Shown piece after piece: positions 1-10,242 of a DNA stretch of 64,000 bases; within the stretch, counting starts at the first letter, position 1; each line of letters starts with the position of its first letter. Origin of the DNA: Methanobacteriales archaeon HGW-Methanobacteriales-1 (lineage in GTDB: Archaea; Methanobacteriota; Methanobacteria; Methanobacteriales; Methanobacteriaceae); NCBI GenBank assembly GCA_002839705.1, contig PGYO01000006.1, forward strand, positions 39,889 through 103,888, given 5' to 3'. Below the pieces are notes generated by a model that worked only from the letters and a program-made list of their open reading frames with translations, was not told the origin of the DNA and did no database searches. A program made the position numbers and the translations under genes.

Positions 1-1
1 C

Positions 2-250
2 GGTGGAGGAATATTATTCTATGTTATCTCTAAAAAATCCCGTGGACTTCCTATAAAAATCTGGGAAGGTATTGCAGGTATCTCAGGTATTGCCTGGACT
101 ATATGGTTGGCCGGATTTTTAATATTCTTTGTAGCTCCAGATTACTGGCTTTTAGGTTTATTCATGTCTGCATTTGGTATTTTAATCAAAGTAGCATCTA
201 AAATGGGCCTGATTGGTGTGATGGCTAGAGAGGAATTCAAAAGAGAGTAA
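2..250 (+). CDS. ehaG: Energy-converting hydrogenase A subunit G (EhaG), C-terminal part
   Basis: The open frame enters at the left edge of the window and ends with TAA at 248-250, giving about 82 residues. It has two hydrophobic stretches (around [15 protein letters not shown] and [15 protein letters not shown]) and a basic cytoplasmic tail ending in REEFKRE. The name rests mainly on position: it is the third gene upstream of the NuoH-like ehaJ, where ehaG lies in the conserved eha order. It would be a small integral-membrane subunit of the Eha complex. The 5' end is missing. Confidence 0.6.
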   Translation, partial: GGGILFYVISKKSRGLPIKIWEGIAGISGIAWTIWLAGFLIFFVAPDYWLLGLFMSAFGILIKVASKMGLIGVMAREEFKRE

Positions 251-364
251 AAATCATAACCTAAATTTAATCATTTGATTAAATGCCAACTATCAGATGT
301 AGGACATGGTCCAATAATTAAAATTTACTAAATTTCAAGTTAAAAATAAAAAGAGGAGTAGCAG

Positions 365-1042
365 ATGGATATAGCAACATTAGGCGGGCAAATACTGGGT
401 CAAATACCTCTGGGTGATATTGTACTTTACCTTACTCCTTTCAACCTGTTCATGTTTGCCGGTGCCCTTATATTTACTACTTTAATTGCCATAAGCCGGA
501 CTGAAACTCAAGTAGAAGCAGAGTTTGGTTCACTTAAAGATAAAAAAATACAAGTAGATCTTGAAGAATTTAAAATTAGAAGATTTCTGGCTATTGTTTG
601 TGGCCTGGCCACAGCAGGTGCCATGATTACCGGAGACCTGTTTAACTTTACCTTATTTGTAGCCCTTATTGGTATAGTTAACATCGGTATTGTATCTGCA
701 GTAAAGCAGGTTGATGTGCTTAATGCAGCTTATCAATATGGTCTGGTGGCGATGATTGCATCAATGCCATTGTTTGCAGGTGCAGCTTTGATATTAGGTG
801 CTACCGGGACTTTAAGTCTCTTCCAGCTCTCTCAGACTGCTACTACTCCTATGATGTATTTCGCATCGTTATTATTACTAATGGGAATTGTTGGTGAAAC
901 GGGTGTGGCCCCATTTTATGCTACCAAAGCAGAAATGTTTAGAACACCAGGATCTCCATTTATCCTTATAATTCACTTAAGTTCTTTATTAATAATTATA
1001 AGAGCAATTGAAATATTATTAATCATAAATAAACCATTTTAA
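365..1042 (+). CDS. ehaH: Energy-converting hydrogenase A subunit H (EhaH)
   Basis: A 225-residue membrane protein with about six hydrophobic helices. It has a polar loop at residues 45-70 and a conserved-looking helix pair, [19 protein letters not shown] and [18 protein letters not shown], which recalls the proton-pumping ND/Mrp antiporter-like subunits of complex I. In the Eha complex such a subunit would help couple ion flow to ferredoxin reduction. The start ATG follows a GAGGAG ribosome binding site. It sits between ehaG and ehaI, and the name comes from gene order plus the antiporter-like character. Confidence 0.75.
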   Translation: MDIATLGGQILGQIPLGDIVLYLTPFNLFMFAGALIFTTLIAISRTETQVEAEFGSLKDKKIQVDLEEFKIRRFLAIVCGLATAGAMITGDLFNFTLFVALIGIVNIGIVSAVKQVDVLNAAYQYGLVAMIASMPLFAGAALILGATGTLSLFQLSQTATTPMMYFASLLLLMGIVGETGVAPFYATKAEMFRTPGSPFILIIHLSSLLIIIRAIEILLIINKPF

Positions 1043-1133
1043 CCGTTAAACATTAAATAATTGATTTAATAATTAAAATTGTCTATTACTAGAAATAATC
1101 ATTAAATATCCGGTTTGGGGTGCAGGTGATAAA

Positions 1134-1349
1134 ATGAATCAATTAAAAATAGCAAGCTATTTGATGTTTGCAATTTCAGTTATAGGTATAGTTTATGCCC
1201 TGATCTTTAATCCAGCTAGCTGGATTGTTTATGGAATAGCTATTGTATTAATACCAGTATTTTTACTATCTCTAGGCCTTCTTACCATGGCTAAGAGTAC
1301 AAAAGAGGAGGAAGATGAGAGAACTAATGAACCATTTATTGGATATTAA
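1134..1349 (+). CDS. ehaI: Energy-converting hydrogenase A subunit I (EhaI)
   Basis: A 71-residue protein with two transmembrane helices (about residues 7-26 and 30-53) and an acidic tail containing KEEEDERTNEP. GGTGAT lies three bases before the ATG, the standard spacing in this genome. It lies directly between ehaH and ehaJ, which fits EhaI. Small subunits like this are typical of Eha, but sequence alone gives no biochemical role. Confidence 0.7.
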   Translation: MNQLKIASYLMFAISVIGIVYALIFNPASWIVYGIAIVLIPVFLLSLGLLTMAKSTKEEEDERTNEPFIGY

Positions 1350-1488
1350 ATTGTTTGAAAAATTAATATTCAGATATTTGATGGATAATCTTTAATTTCA
1401 ATTGATTAATTCCATTTAATCTTTATATTAATTAAATTGAAATGCTAATCAAAGTAATGGTTAAATCTCTCGACTCAACGGTGATGAA

Positions 1489-2352
1489 ATGAATCTAATG
1501 GCAAACATCCTTCTAAATGTTCTCATTGCTTTCTTGATGGGAAGTATCCTGTTTGGATTGCAAAGGAAGATCATGGCCCGTATACAGATGAGACCTGGGC
1601 CTCCCATCATACAACATCTTCTACACATATTAAAATTTTATATTAAAGAATCATCTTTCCCTAAAACAGCAGCAATGCCATTTTATGTGGCAATTTCCAG
1701 TACCCTTTGTGCTATATGGATCACCGCAGTAATTGTAGGTCCCGTAATTGGAGGATCACTTTTAATAATATTTGCGGTTTATACTATGCACAAAATCGTG
1801 GAACACAATGCTGGTTCATCCTCTGGTTCTCCCTATGGAAAAATTAGCTGTGTCAGAGCTGTATTTTCTGCAGCCGCGGAGGTTCCCCTTTTTGCAGTTT
1901 TAGTAATCATTTACCTTCAGACCGGTACCATGATGATTGGTAATATTGTTAATTATCAGGCCCTGAATGGTCCCCTATTATTTACCATACCTCTAGCCGC
2001 GGTGATGTTCTTTGTCCTTATCCTTTCCAAGGCACCTTATTCACCATTTGCAATCACCAAAGGAAAAGATATAATTTCTGGTTATGAAACAGAGCACTTT
2101 GGTGTTTTAAGAGGATACTTGATGATTTCAGAATCAATAGCATGGTATATGCTCCTATGGGTATTTTTAACAGTTTTCATAGGGCCTTTAAGTTTAATAG
2201 GATATGTTATTGGAATGGTTATCCTAAGTGCCATTGTGGCCTTTATTAATGCAATTACTCCTATATTAAATCCAAATCACTCGGTTATGATGCAGGTGAC
2301 ATTTGCATTCATTGGAATATTTGGTTCCATTTTACTAATGATAGTGTTTTAA
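1489..2352 (+). CDS. ehaJ: Energy-converting hydrogenase A subunit J (EhaJ), NuoH/HyfD-type
   Basis: A 287-residue polytopic membrane protein of the NuoH/ND1 family. This is the subunit that anchors the hydrogenase module to the membrane and forms part of the coupling site. Diagnostic segments are RMQRGP-like RIQMRPGPP near residue 35 and the [15 protein letters not shown] region near residue 200, equivalent to the acidic loop of NuoH. The start has GGTGAT-GAA-ATG; a second ATG nine bases on is possible. It anchors the naming of the flanking small eha genes. Confidence 0.85.
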   Translation: MNLMANILLNVLIAFLMGSILFGLQRKIMARIQMRPGPPIIQHLLHILKFYIKESSFPKTAAMPFYVAISSTLCAIWITAVIVGPVIGGSLLIIFAVYTMHKIVEHNAGSSSGSPYGKISCVRAVFSAAAEVPLFAVLVIIYLQTGTMMIGNIVNYQALNGPLLFTIPLAAVMFFVLILSKAPYSPFAITKGKDIISGYETEHFGVLRGYLMISESIAWYMLLWVFLTVFIGPLSLIGYVIGMVILSAIVAFINAITPILNPNHSVMMQVTFAFIGIFGSILLMIVF

Positions 2353-2506
2353 CTATTAATTTAGTGATTTAAACTATTATTATATATTCAAAGAAAAAAA
2401 CAGTTAATTTAGTGATTAAATTTATTCAATAACATTCAAACAAAAAAAGTTAATTAATAAACATTTATTAATATTATAAAATCTTCATCTGGAAGGAGAA
2501 TTAGAA

Positions 2507-2764
2507 ATGGCAGAAGAAAAAGATTTACTATTCCTGGTAGCTTTAGTAGCTTTTGGAGTAATATTGGCTAGTGGATTGGCAGCCTTCCTACAATGGATGG
2601 TGGTAATTCCAATCACTTTAGTAGCAATTCTATTTACCGGACTTCTACTAAAACAGCATAATGACAAAGTAGTACATTTTTCCGAAAACTTAGAAAAATG
2701 GGCTTTTATCGCCGCTTTATTATTCTTTATAGTGGCATTCATAGTTCTCTACAAACCAGCTTAA
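2507..2764 (+). CDS. ehaK: Energy-converting hydrogenase A subunit K (EhaK)
   Basis: An 85-residue membrane protein with three hydrophobic segments (about residues 8-24, 26-45 and 62-82) and a short charged loop KQHNDKVVHFSENLEKW. A strong GGAAGGAG ribosome binding site precedes the ATG. It lies between ehaJ and ehaL, with only 12 bases to ehaL, so the two are surely co-transcribed. No catalytic motif is visible; the assignment is by synteny. Confidence 0.7.
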   Translation: MAEEKDLLFLVALVAFGVILASGLAAFLQWMVVIPITLVAILFTGLLLKQHNDKVVHFSENLEKWAFIAALLFFIVAFIVLYKPA

Positions 2765-2776
2765 TGGTGTGATAAA

Positions 2777-3100
2777 GTGACCGAAACTTTCTATCTCATA
2801 TATTTAATATCATTTGTAATAGGGTCCATAGTAGGACTCCTATTGAGTTATAAAAAATACTCAGCCCCTTTTGTTACAGAAAAAATAGATATTATAGCAC
2901 TTATAGTATCTGTTATTGGATGGGTAATCCTTTTAAATAATCAGCTTATAGTTCTAATTCAACCATTTATTTCCATCACAGTCGGTCTTTTCATGGTGGC
3001 CATGGTTTTAGGTATGAGGCCGGGATACGGTCGTTATGAAACAGTGATTGGAGTAGTTATATCTGGTGCAGTTTGGTTACTTACAAACTCAATTTTATAA
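2777..3100 (+). CDS. ehaL: Energy-converting hydrogenase A subunit L (EhaL)
   Basis: A 107-residue membrane protein with three or four hydrophobic helices and the loop GMRPGYGRYETVIG near residue 82. The start codon is GTG, with GTGAT three bases upstream; no ATG is available at the N-terminus. It lies 12 bases after ehaK. Identity comes from gene order in the eha cluster; the function of the subunit is unknown. Confidence 0.7.
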   Translation: MTETFYLIYLISFVIGSIVGLLLSYKKYSAPFVTEKIDIIALIVSVIGWVILLNNQLIVLIQPFISITVGLFMVAMVLGMRPGYGRYETVIGVVISGAVWLLTNSIL

Positions 3101-3229
3101 TCATGATTATCATTAATATAATCGAAATAGGGGATATTAATCAAAATATCCAGCTGAATAGATCTTAATTAACTAAATAAATTCACATATAATAACGCAA
3201 TAACTTTAAAAATTTAAACCGGTGTTATA

Positions 3230-3613
3230 ATGGATGATGAACAATCACGTCTGGAATTAATGAAAACCAGGATAATTAGAAGTTACAGGTGGAGGGAAGA
3301 CATTGTTAAACCTTTAGCTGAGGAGCTGGAAATTGATCTGGACCTTTTTGAACAAATTCTAATTAATAAACTGGATATGTCTAGTTTAGAAGCACTTCAC
3401 CCCCGCTTTGAATCAGCACGCCAAAGATGTATAAAAGAAAGAGTACACGCAGACTTACAGTTGTGCTGGCTGGAAGATGTAATGGAAATTGTATCCCCTC
3501 AACAGTCTGAATATATTAAAATGAAAATATCTCAGGAAGTAATTGATGGTATACCCTATCCTGAGGCCCTGGAAGACGGTAAGAAAGAACTTCTAAAAAT
3601 TTTATCTAAATAG
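3230..3613 (+). CDS. ehaM: Energy-converting hydrogenase A subunit M (EhaM), soluble
   Basis: A 127-residue hydrophilic, mainly helical protein with no membrane segment and no cysteine cluster (isolated Cys in QRCIKERV and LCWLED). It fits the soluble EhaM subunit, a DUF1959-type protein as I recall the family, found just upstream of the small hydrogenase subunit. GGTG precedes the ATG. Its last four codons and stop lie inside a 39-base tandem duplication (see the repeat at 3601). Confidence 0.75.
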   Translation: MDDEQSRLELMKTRIIRSYRWREDIVKPLAEELEIDLDLFEQILINKLDMSSLEALHPRFESARQRCIKERVHADLQLCWLEDVMEIVSPQQSEYIKMKISQEVIDGIPYPEALEDGKKELLKILSK

Positions 3614-3678
3614 TGTTTTGAAGTAATTGTTCGATAACATTTATCTAAATAGTGTTTTGAAGTAATTGTTCAAAAACA
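3601..3678 (+). repeat. 39-base tandem duplication at the 3' end of ehaM
   Basis: Copies 3601-3639 and 3640-3678 are identical over the first 32 bases and differ only within the last seven. Each copy carries the ehaM tail codons and a TAG stop, so the second copy is an untranslated duplicate of the gene end. This is a local slippage or recombination scar. Confidence 0.9.
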
Positions 3679-3771
3679 TATAATTAATGCTTACATGAAT
3701 AGTAAATCATAATTCATCTATTAAAAAATTTAATAAATTAACATTAACGAGGGAAATTAAGAGGTAAAGAA

Positions 3772-4221
3772 ATGTTAAATGCTCTTAAAGATATTGTAAG
3801 AAAGAGTTCAATTCACGTTTGTCTGGTGAATTCTGGAGGATGTAATGGCTGTGATATTGAAGTTGTTGCCTTACTATCTCCCAGATACGATCTAGAACAG
3901 TATGGTATATATGTTCACAATAATCCACGGGAGGCGGATGTTATTTTAGTTACTGGTGCGGTCACTGAACAGTGGAAAGAAAATCTAAGGCGGATTTATA
4001 CCAAAGCACCTGAACCTAAAATAGTAGTGGCTCTTGGAAACTGCCCTATATCCGGGGATGTCTTTAATCAAGAAGGTGGATGTGTCAATGCACCAGTTTC
4101 TGATTTCATTCCAGTAGATGCTGAAGTATCTGGATGCCCACCTCGACCTTCAGAAATATTAGAAGCTATCTTAGCTGTGGCCCCGGGTGCCATAGCTGCT
4201 AAAGGGAGGCAAAAAGAATGA
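3772..4221 (+). CDS. ehaN: Eha hydrogenase small subunit (EhaN)
   Basis: A 149-residue [NiFe]-hydrogenase small subunit of the energy-converting (group 4) type, homologous to NuoB/EchC. Ligands for the proximal [4Fe-4S] cluster are visible as GGCNGCDIE (Cys 24 and 27), GNCPISGD (about residue 91) and SGCPPRP (about residue 122). It is short, as usual for group 4 enzymes that lack the medial and distal clusters. GAGG lies upstream of the ATG. It overlaps ehaO by four bases (ATGA), so the two subunits are translationally coupled. Confidence 0.92.
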   Translation: MLNALKDIVRKSSIHVCLVNSGGCNGCDIEVVALLSPRYDLEQYGIYVHNNPREADVILVTGAVTEQWKENLRRIYTKAPEPKIVVALGNCPISGDVFNQEGGCVNAPVSDFIPVDAEVSGCPPRPSEILEAILAVAPGAIAAKGRQKE

Positions 4222-5345
4222 TTCTACCTATAGGTCCTATTCACCCTGGATTAAAGGAACCTCTTCGTTTAAAACTTAAAACTCAAGGAGAAAGAGTAAT
4301 AAGTGCAGAAATTGATTATGGTTATGTTCATCGAGGAATTGAACGTATAATGGTTGGTAAAACCTGGCAAAAATCCATTTATCTTGCAGAGAGAGTATGT
4401 GGAATTTGCTCTTATGTCCATACCCAAACCTTTGCCGAAACATTTGAAAAAATATCCGGTGAAAGAGCGCCTCTCAGAGCCCAGTATTTGCGAGTACTTA
4501 CCAATGAACTGGATAGAATTCAAAGCCACTTACTGGCCAATTCCACATTTTTTAAGGCCGTGGAACATGAAACATTATTCATGTACATGCTTCATTTAAG
4601 AGAACCTGTCATGGATGCCATTGAGCTTTTAACTGGTAATAGGGTTAATATGGGATGGAATGTAGTTGGTGGAGTCCGTATGGATGTTAAAGATGTTCAT
4701 CTCCAGCAGATCATGACCATAATGAATAAATTAGAAGTGGAATATCAAAAATACGTGGAAATGTACGAGCAAGGTCCTTTAATGGGATTGAGGTCTAAAA
4801 AGGTTGGTCGAATGACCAAAGAAGAGGCTATAAAATCCCGAGCTGTAGGGCCAATTGGTAGGGCTTCTGGTTTAAAACACGATCTTCGAGAGGACCATCA
4901 TACCTACCGTGATAATTTTGACTTTAAAGTTATCTGGAGAAAAGAAGGTGACGTCTTTGCCCGTAACATGAATCGTTTTGATGAGATTCCACAATCTATT
5001 AGTCTTATAAAACAAGTTATTGAGAATTTACCTGAAGGTGATGTCCGTAAAAAAATAGATATTGGTGCAGGATTCGGAGAATGGAGAAATGAAGCTCCTC
5101 GGGGTGAAGTTACCTATATGATTGAAACTAATGGTAATTTAATTAATAATGCCTCCATTAGAACTCCCAGTATCATGAATATTGATGCCTGTGCTAAGTA
5201 TATGCTAAAAGACGTGGCTACTGTATCAGATGCCATTGCGGCCTATGCCAGTGTTGATCCATGTATTGCCTGCGCGGAACGGGTGGTAATTGTGGATGAA
5301 AAAGGTGGAGAAAAACAATTCCAAGGTATCTTCGATATTAAATAG
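4218..5345 (+). CDS. ehaO: Eha hydrogenase large subunit (EhaO), [NiFe] catalytic subunit
   Basis: A 375-residue catalytic subunit. Both Ni-binding motifs are intact: [10 protein letters not shown] near residue 62 and [10 protein letters not shown] near residue 350. It should therefore be a functional [NiFe] hydrogenase rather than a degenerate NuoD-like protein. There is no long C-terminal extension after the second CxxC motif. In Methanobacteriales Eha couples H2 oxidation and membrane ion potential to ferredoxin reduction that primes the first step of methanogenesis. The gene starts within the stop of ehaN. Confidence 0.93.
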   Translation: MILPIGPIHPGLKEPLRLKLKTQGERVISAEIDYGYVHRGIERIMVGKTWQKSIYLAERVCGICSYVHTQTFAETFEKISGERAPLRAQYLRVLTNELDRIQSHLLANSTFFKAVEHETLFMYMLHLREPVMDAIELLTGNRVNMGWNVVGGVRMDVKDVHLQQIMTIMNKLEVEYQKYVEMYEQGPLMGLRSKKVGRMTKEEAIKSRAVGPIGRASGLKHDLREDHHTYRDNFDFKVIWRKEGDVFARNMNRFDEIPQSISLIKQVIENLPEGDVRKKIDIGAGFGEWRNEAPRGEVTYMIETNGNLINNASIRTPSIMNIDACAKYMLKDVATVSDAIAAYASVDPCIACAERVVIVDEKGGEKQFQGIFDIK

Positions 5346-5481
5346 TATCTTGAATTTAAATCAATAATTAAAATTTAATTATTTGAAATATCTAAAATGG
5401 CAAATAATTCAATTTAATCTAAAATCAGTAATTAATGGTTAATAATTAACTAATTAAATATTTACAATGTGATGGTGTCCT

Positions 5482-6510
5482 ATGTCTTCTGTAATATGGT
5501 ACATGTATGAATTCGCTCGAAAATCATGGGCAGAGAAATTTGCTGGAGCAAAATCTGAACACGATATAGTAGAAAAACCTGATCGGTTTAGAGACTTTCC
5601 AGAAGTTTTCAAAGAATATTGTATTGGTTGCGGAGCTTGCACAGCAGCTTGTCCCGCGCCTGGAGCGATAAAATTAGTCAGAGATGAAGATACTGCAGAT
5701 ACGGAAGGCCTAACCTATCCGGTAATTGTTGTGGGTGCTTGTATTCGATGTGGTTTCTGTGCGGAAGTATGTCCTACTGATCCTAAAACACTTACCTGTG
5801 GTGAAAATCACTTAATCCGTGAAGAATTTACCATTCTTCCTGTGGATAAGATGTTTGTTATTGATGATTATCTCTGTATTAGATGTAAAAAATGTATGAA
5901 ATCCTGTCAGGTTGACGCCATTCACGAAGAAGATAATAAAATACTGGTTGATCAGAAAAAGTGCATTGCCTGTGGAGACTGCTTAGATGCTTGCCCGGTA
6001 AAAGGTGCACTAAAAGGTATTTACATTTCAAATATAGAAGAGCAAAAACAGATTATCAACATTATGGTTCAAACACTGGAAAAAGCCATTGAAGATCGTC
6101 AGGAAGACCTTAAAAAATTGTCATCTGATAAAATATTCAAAATGGAATATCCTCTAGCGGAATTAAAGGAAAGAGCCCTTAATATAATTCCTAAAGAAGA
6201 AATGGTCATGGATTTAATGGAAAAAATCACTGATCGTTTGAAAATGAGAATTATCACCTGGGATGAAGAGAAGTGTACTAAATGTCGCTTGTGTGTAGAA
6301 GAATGTCCTTCTGGTGCTATAACTTATAATAAAGAAACTGGTGTTACTAGAGATCCTGAAAAGTGCTTAAGATGTAGTACTTGCCATCAAACATGTCCAT
6401 TTGGGGTGGCTGGTTATTATCTAGCTAAATTCCTTATTGATAAAAATTCTGATGGTGAAGATGTGATTTTAATAACTCTAAAACCTTCACAATTGCCTGT
6501 TGTTGATTAA
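5482..6510 (+). CDS. ehaP: Eha polyferredoxin, six [4Fe-4S] (EhaP)
   Basis: A 342-residue polyferredoxin. I count six CxxCxxCxxxC motifs, starting CIGCGAC, CIRCGFC, CIRCKKC, CIACGDC, CTKCRLC and CLRCSTC. The middle of the protein (about residues 180-260) is a charged helical linker without cysteines. Six clusters is the number reported for the eha-encoded EhaP and separates this locus from ehb. It should carry electrons between the hydrogenase and downstream acceptors. The ATG follows GTGATGGTG. Confidence 0.88.
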   Translation: MSSVIWYMYEFARKSWAEKFAGAKSEHDIVEKPDRFRDFPEVFKEYCIGCGACTAACPAPGAIKLVRDEDTADTEGLTYPVIVVGACIRCGFCAEVCPTDPKTLTCGENHLIREEFTILPVDKMFVIDDYLCIRCKKCMKSCQVDAIHEEDNKILVDQKKCIACGDCLDACPVKGALKGIYISNIEEQKQIINIMVQTLEKAIEDRQEDLKKLSSDKIFKMEYPLAELKERALNIIPKEEMVMDLMEKITDRLKMRIITWDEEKCTKCRLCVEECPSGAITYNKETGVTRDPEKCLRCSTCHQTCPFGVAGYYLAKFLIDKNSDGEDVILITLKPSQLPVVD

Positions 6511-6668
6511 TTAAACTTATTAAATTAAAATCAAGTCTAAAATTAATTAAACTATCAACTGTCAGTTAAATTATTTAAATTTATAAATCCTTGAATTTTA
6601 TTAAAATAAAAAGATATTCAGTTAAAATTATTTAATAATGGATTAAAGTCTCTTAGGAGTTGATTAGT

Positions 6669-8015
6669 ATTCCTGTCACAACTAAAAAAGTCTTCAAGCC
6701 CCTTAGGGAAGTTGAAGTGGACTATGAAATTGACCATAGCAAGTGTAAAGAGTGTAAAGATAGGCCTTGTTTAGAATCTTGCCCAGTGGAAGCAGTACAT
6801 GAGATACCTCCAGATAAACACATTGAAATAGATGATAAATGTTTTGGATGTGTTTTATGCAGAGAAGCATGTCCTTATGATGCTATTAAGATGAGAACCA
6901 TTCTCTCAGAACCTATTAGAGAAAATATTCCTAATATTAACCCTAAACTTTGTAGAAGATGTGGTGCTTGTGTTGGTGCTTGTAAGACCGGAGCTATTCA
7001 ATTAATTGCCTCTGGAACTGAGGAAGCTCACAGTGTTATTGATGAAGATAAATGCGTAAGATGCGGGTACTGCTCCAGAGTTTGCCCTACCGAGGCCATA
7101 AAATATGGTAAGATTTTACCCAGATCTGTGGTTGGTGGAAAAGCAATCGTAGTCAACCAAAAAGATTGTATTGGTTGTATGACTTGTACCAGAGTTTGTC
7201 CTTCCAAAGGAGCAATTAATGTAGGTAAAATAAGTAAACTACCATATATTGATCCTTCTTATTGTGCAAGATGCGAAGAATGTCTCGAAGTATGTCCTTC
7301 CACCGCTATTAAATATTCATCCCGAAAAAGGGCCTATGAACAATTTTCTAAAATTAAAACCATGGAAATTGTATCTGAACTTCTTGAAAAAGAATCTGAA
7401 AAATTGGCCAAAGATGCAGGAAGAATTGATAATGTTTTAAACAAAATTTTAAGAGATGTTGGTTATCAAAATGAGGAAGATGAATTTTCAATTGACGTTA
7501 CTTCTATTATAAAAGAAAAAATTGAAGGATTTGTTGATTCCGGTCTTGAAATGAGTGACATTAAAGAAATTATTGAATTCACTTCTCCTAAACGTCAAAT
7601 AACGGTCATTGACGAGAACTGTATTGGTTGTGGTGCTTGTATGGCCCAATGCCCGGTAAGTTGTATTGAACTGGAAATGCCATCTCCCGTACATATTGGT
7701 TCAGAATGTGTTTATTGTGGTAAATGCAGTGCCATATGTCCGGTCTCAGCAGTGGAATTGAAAGAAGAGTATTTTGAAGCTGAAAATGATGAAATAATTC
7801 TTAAAAGGCGTAAGATAACTGGCCCTAGAAACGGTGAAGTTGAAGTTAATGATTCTATTTGCCAAGCTTGCGGCGTTTGTGTTAATAATTGCCCCGTAGA
7901 TGCTCTAACACTTGAAAATGATAAAATTAGTGTTAATCAGGAAACCTGTATTGCCTGTGGTGAATGTCAGTCACTATGTCCTGTAAATTCAATTAAAGTT
8001 AGGGTAAAGGATTAA
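6669..8015 (+). CDS. ehaQ: Eha polyferredoxin, ten [4Fe-4S] (EhaQ), probable ATT start
   Basis: A polyferredoxin of about 448 residues with ten cluster motifs: [66 protein letters not shown] and CIACGEC. Ten clusters matches the eha-specific EhaQ. A cysteine-free linker of about 100 residues splits six clusters from four. The start is unusual. The only standard codon upstream is TTG at 6660, which lies inside the ribosome binding site AGGAGTTGAT (6655-6664). An in-frame ATT at 6669, four bases past that site, fits better and would give (M)[10 protein letters not shown]. If TTG is used the gene begins at 6660. Confidence 0.88.
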   Translation: MPVTTKKVFKPLREVEVDYEIDHSKCKECKDRPCLESCPVEAVHEIPPDKHIEIDDKCFGCVLCREACPYDAIKMRTILSEPIRENIPNINPKLCRRCGACVGACKTGAIQLIASGTEEAHSVIDEDKCVRCGYCSRVCPTEAIKYGKILPRSVVGGKAIVVNQKDCIGCMTCTRVCPSKGAINVGKISKLPYIDPSYCARCEECLEVCPSTAIKYSSRKRAYEQFSKIKTMEIVSELLEKESEKLAKDAGRIDNVLNKILRDVGYQNEEDEFSIDVTSIIKEKIEGFVDSGLEMSDIKEIIEFTSPKRQITVIDENCIGCGACMAQCPVSCIELEMPSPVHIGSECVYCGKCSAICPVSAVELKEEYFEAENDEIILKRRKITGPRNGEVEVNDSICQACGVCVNNCPVDALTLENDKISVNQETCIACGECQSLCPVNSIKVRVKD

Positions 8016-8138
8016 ATATTATTTAATTTAAAATCTTGAATTTTAAATTAACACTTTAATTGAATTACATTTAATTTAGCTTAGAAATTTACTTGCTTAG
8101 AAATTTTTATATTATAATATTCCCTGGGAGGAGGCACT

Positions 8139-9173
8139 TTGCCAAAAAAAATATTTATTACTGATTGTGAAGGACCTTTGTCTGTTAATGACAATGCATT
8201 TGAATTAGCAGGCCATTTCATCCCTGATGGAGAAAAATTCTTCTCAGAAGTTAGTCATTATGATGATGTACTGGTGGAAGAAGTAAAAAGGCCAGGTTAT
8301 AATGCGGGTGATACTCTTAAATTGATTATTCCTTTTTTAAAAGCATATGGTGTGGATAACCAAAAAATCATTGATTTTTCACGAGGAAATGTCATGATGG
8401 TTCCTGGTGCTACTGAAACCATGTCTTATGTTGAATCTACCATGCCTTCATTCATAGTAAGCACCAGTTATGGTCAGTATATTAATGCACTATGTGATTT
8501 AACTGGATTCTCCTTTAAAAATACATATTTTACTCAAGCTGACCTGGATAAACATGTTCTTTTACCTGCCGAAAAGCAAAGATTGATGGAAATCAAGGAC
8601 CTAATAGTTAATGGTGCTGACTTTGAAACCATGGATAAAATCTTCTTTGAAGAGCTTCCCCAAATGGAAATTGGTAAAATAATTCATGAGGTAAAAACTG
8701 TGGGAGGGGAAGGGAAAAAACTGGCAGTGGAAGATATTTTAACAAAGAATGATGCCTCCCCAGATAGTGTCATGTATGTTGGTGACAGCATTACTGATGT
8801 GGAGCCCTTAAAATTTGCAAAGGATAATCGTGGAGTTTCAGTTTCATTTAATGGTAATGAATATGCCATCAATGCTGCAGATATTGCTATAATATCCAAA
8901 AATACCATAGCTACATCCATACTAATTGATCTACATTCTAAATTCAATAGCGATTATGTAAGAAGATTTGTGGAAGGTTACGCTATAGATCCTCAACGAG
9001 CATTGGCCAACTTCAGAGTAAGTTTCCAGCTTTTGGAACAATTTAAAGAAATATTTCCTTCAGATTTACCTATAATTGAATTAATTAATGATGAAAACCG
9101 GGAAGAACTCATCAAAAAAAGTTTAATATGTCGAAAAGAACTTAGAGGAGAATCTATTGGTAGTTTGGGATAA
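8139..9173 (+). CDS. ehaR: Energy-converting hydrogenase A subunit R (EhaR), HAD-like
   Basis: A 344-residue HAD-superfamily protein. Motif I is DCEGP, with nucleophile Asp9 but Glu11 where HAD phosphatases normally have Asp. Motif II is around IVSTSYG and motif IV is VGDSITDVEPL near residue 212. It follows ehaQ, where ehaR is found in the conserved eha order. The start is TTG, with a very strong GGGAGGAGG site six bases upstream. The substrate is unknown; the Glu at the acid/base position may mean altered or weak phosphatase activity. Confidence 0.78.
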   Translation: MPKKIFITDCEGPLSVNDNAFELAGHFIPDGEKFFSEVSHYDDVLVEEVKRPGYNAGDTLKLIIPFLKAYGVDNQKIIDFSRGNVMMVPGATETMSYVESTMPSFIVSTSYGQYINALCDLTGFSFKNTYFTQADLDKHVLLPAEKQRLMEIKDLIVNGADFETMDKIFFEELPQMEIGKIIHEVKTVGGEGKKLAVEDILTKNDASPDSVMYVGDSITDVEPLKFAKDNRGVSVSFNGNEYAINAADIAIISKNTIATSILIDLHSKFNSDYVRRFVEGYAIDPQRALANFRVSFQLLEQFKEIFPSDLPIIELINDENREELIKKSLICRKELRGESIGSLG

Positions 9174-9231
9174 TTTAATTTAGGGATTAATGGATTTATT
9201 TGAAATATTTAAATGACGGGGAGTTAAATTA

Positions 9232-10122
9232 ATGGAAATTAATGGAATAGAAATTGAGGATACTTACTGCGAGATTTTTGATGGGACTTGCGTAAGGGCC
9301 ATTATAACGGGGGATAATGATCAAATCATTGAAAGAGCTGCCTATGATGCAACTTCCACTCCAGGTGCAGTTATTGGAAGAGTTGAAGGTGGTTTAGAAT
9401 CCTTCATTGATTCATCTAAAACTCCTGATGGTAGAAATGGCGCTATATTACAATTCTGGTTTGGATTAGATGATCTGGAGAAATTCGAAGTAGAATTATC
9501 CTATAGAATTCGCCAGGATATACTGGTAAAACCATTTACTTCTATGTTCAATGCCACACCTGATGCTGATGGTTTCATAGGCATGATGAAACAAGTAGGC
9601 CACTGTGGTGATGGTTATGAATGGGAAGAAGAATTATATGGTCGTAATATGATTATAGTTCCTATTGCTATTCCTGACTTTAAAATTGAGAGTAAATTAG
9701 GATATAAAACTGGATTTATGGGTGCTAATTTCTGGTATATGTGCCAGACCAGAGAAGCGGTAATTGAAGCTGGTCAAAGGGCACTGGAGGCCATTAAAGA
9801 AGTTGAAGGAGTTATAACGCCATTTGATATTTGTTCAGCAGCATCTAAACCTGAAACTAACTATCCCTGGATTGGCCCTACAACTAATCATCCTTATTGT
9901 CCGTCACTAAGGCCCAAACTCAAAGAACAGTCTTTAGTACCTGAAAATGCAAATTTTATTCCAGAAATAGTTATTAATGGAATGGACATGGAAAGTGTAA
10001 AAAAAGCCATGAAAGTAGGTATTGAAGCGGCCTGTGAAGTAGATGGTGTTACTAAAATCTCTGCCGGCAATTATAATGGCCAATTAGGTAAATATAAACT
10101 TAATTTAAAAGATCTTTTTTAA
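9232..10122 (+). CDS. ftr: Formylmethanofuran:tetrahydromethanopterin formyltransferase (Ftr paralogue)
   Basis: A 296-residue protein matching Ftr over its whole length, with the usual family size of about 297. Ftr moves the formyl group from formylmethanofuran to H4MPT, the second step of hydrogenotrophic methanogenesis. Recognisable stretches are [14 protein letters not shown] near residue 45, [15 protein letters not shown] near residue 122 and [14 protein letters not shown] at the end. Its place behind ehaR matches the FtrII paralogue known next to eha in Methanothermobacter. Whether it is catalytically equal to the main Ftr cannot be told here. Confidence 0.88.
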   Translation: MEINGIEIEDTYCEIFDGTCVRAIITGDNDQIIERAAYDATSTPGAVIGRVEGGLESFIDSSKTPDGRNGAILQFWFGLDDLEKFEVELSYRIRQDILVKPFTSMFNATPDADGFIGMMKQVGHCGDGYEWEEELYGRNMIIVPIAIPDFKIESKLGYKTGFMGANFWYMCQTREAVIEAGQRALEAIKEVEGVITPFDICSAASKPETNYPWIGPTTNHPYCPSLRPKLKEQSLVPENANFIPEIVINGMDMESVKKAMKVGIEAACEVDGVTKISAGNYNGQLGKYKLNLKDLF

Positions 10123-10242
10123 TTTAATCAATTAATATTTATTAAAAGATCAATTTCATAAATCAATGTGTAAATTAAATCAGTAAAGTTATTAAAATTA
10201 TTAAATCATTGTTTAACAAATTTAAACTATTAAAAGACAATT

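Noticed and set aside
2485..2742. An 85-codon open frame on the minus strand
   Set aside because: It mirrors ehaK, has no ribosome binding site and has the low-complexity composition of an antisense shadow.
1..8015. Assignment of the hydrogenase operon to ehb instead of eha
   Set aside because: The polyferredoxins have six and ten cluster motifs, and ehaR and an ftr gene follow. That matches eha; ehb carries a two-cluster ferredoxin and a larger polyferredoxin.
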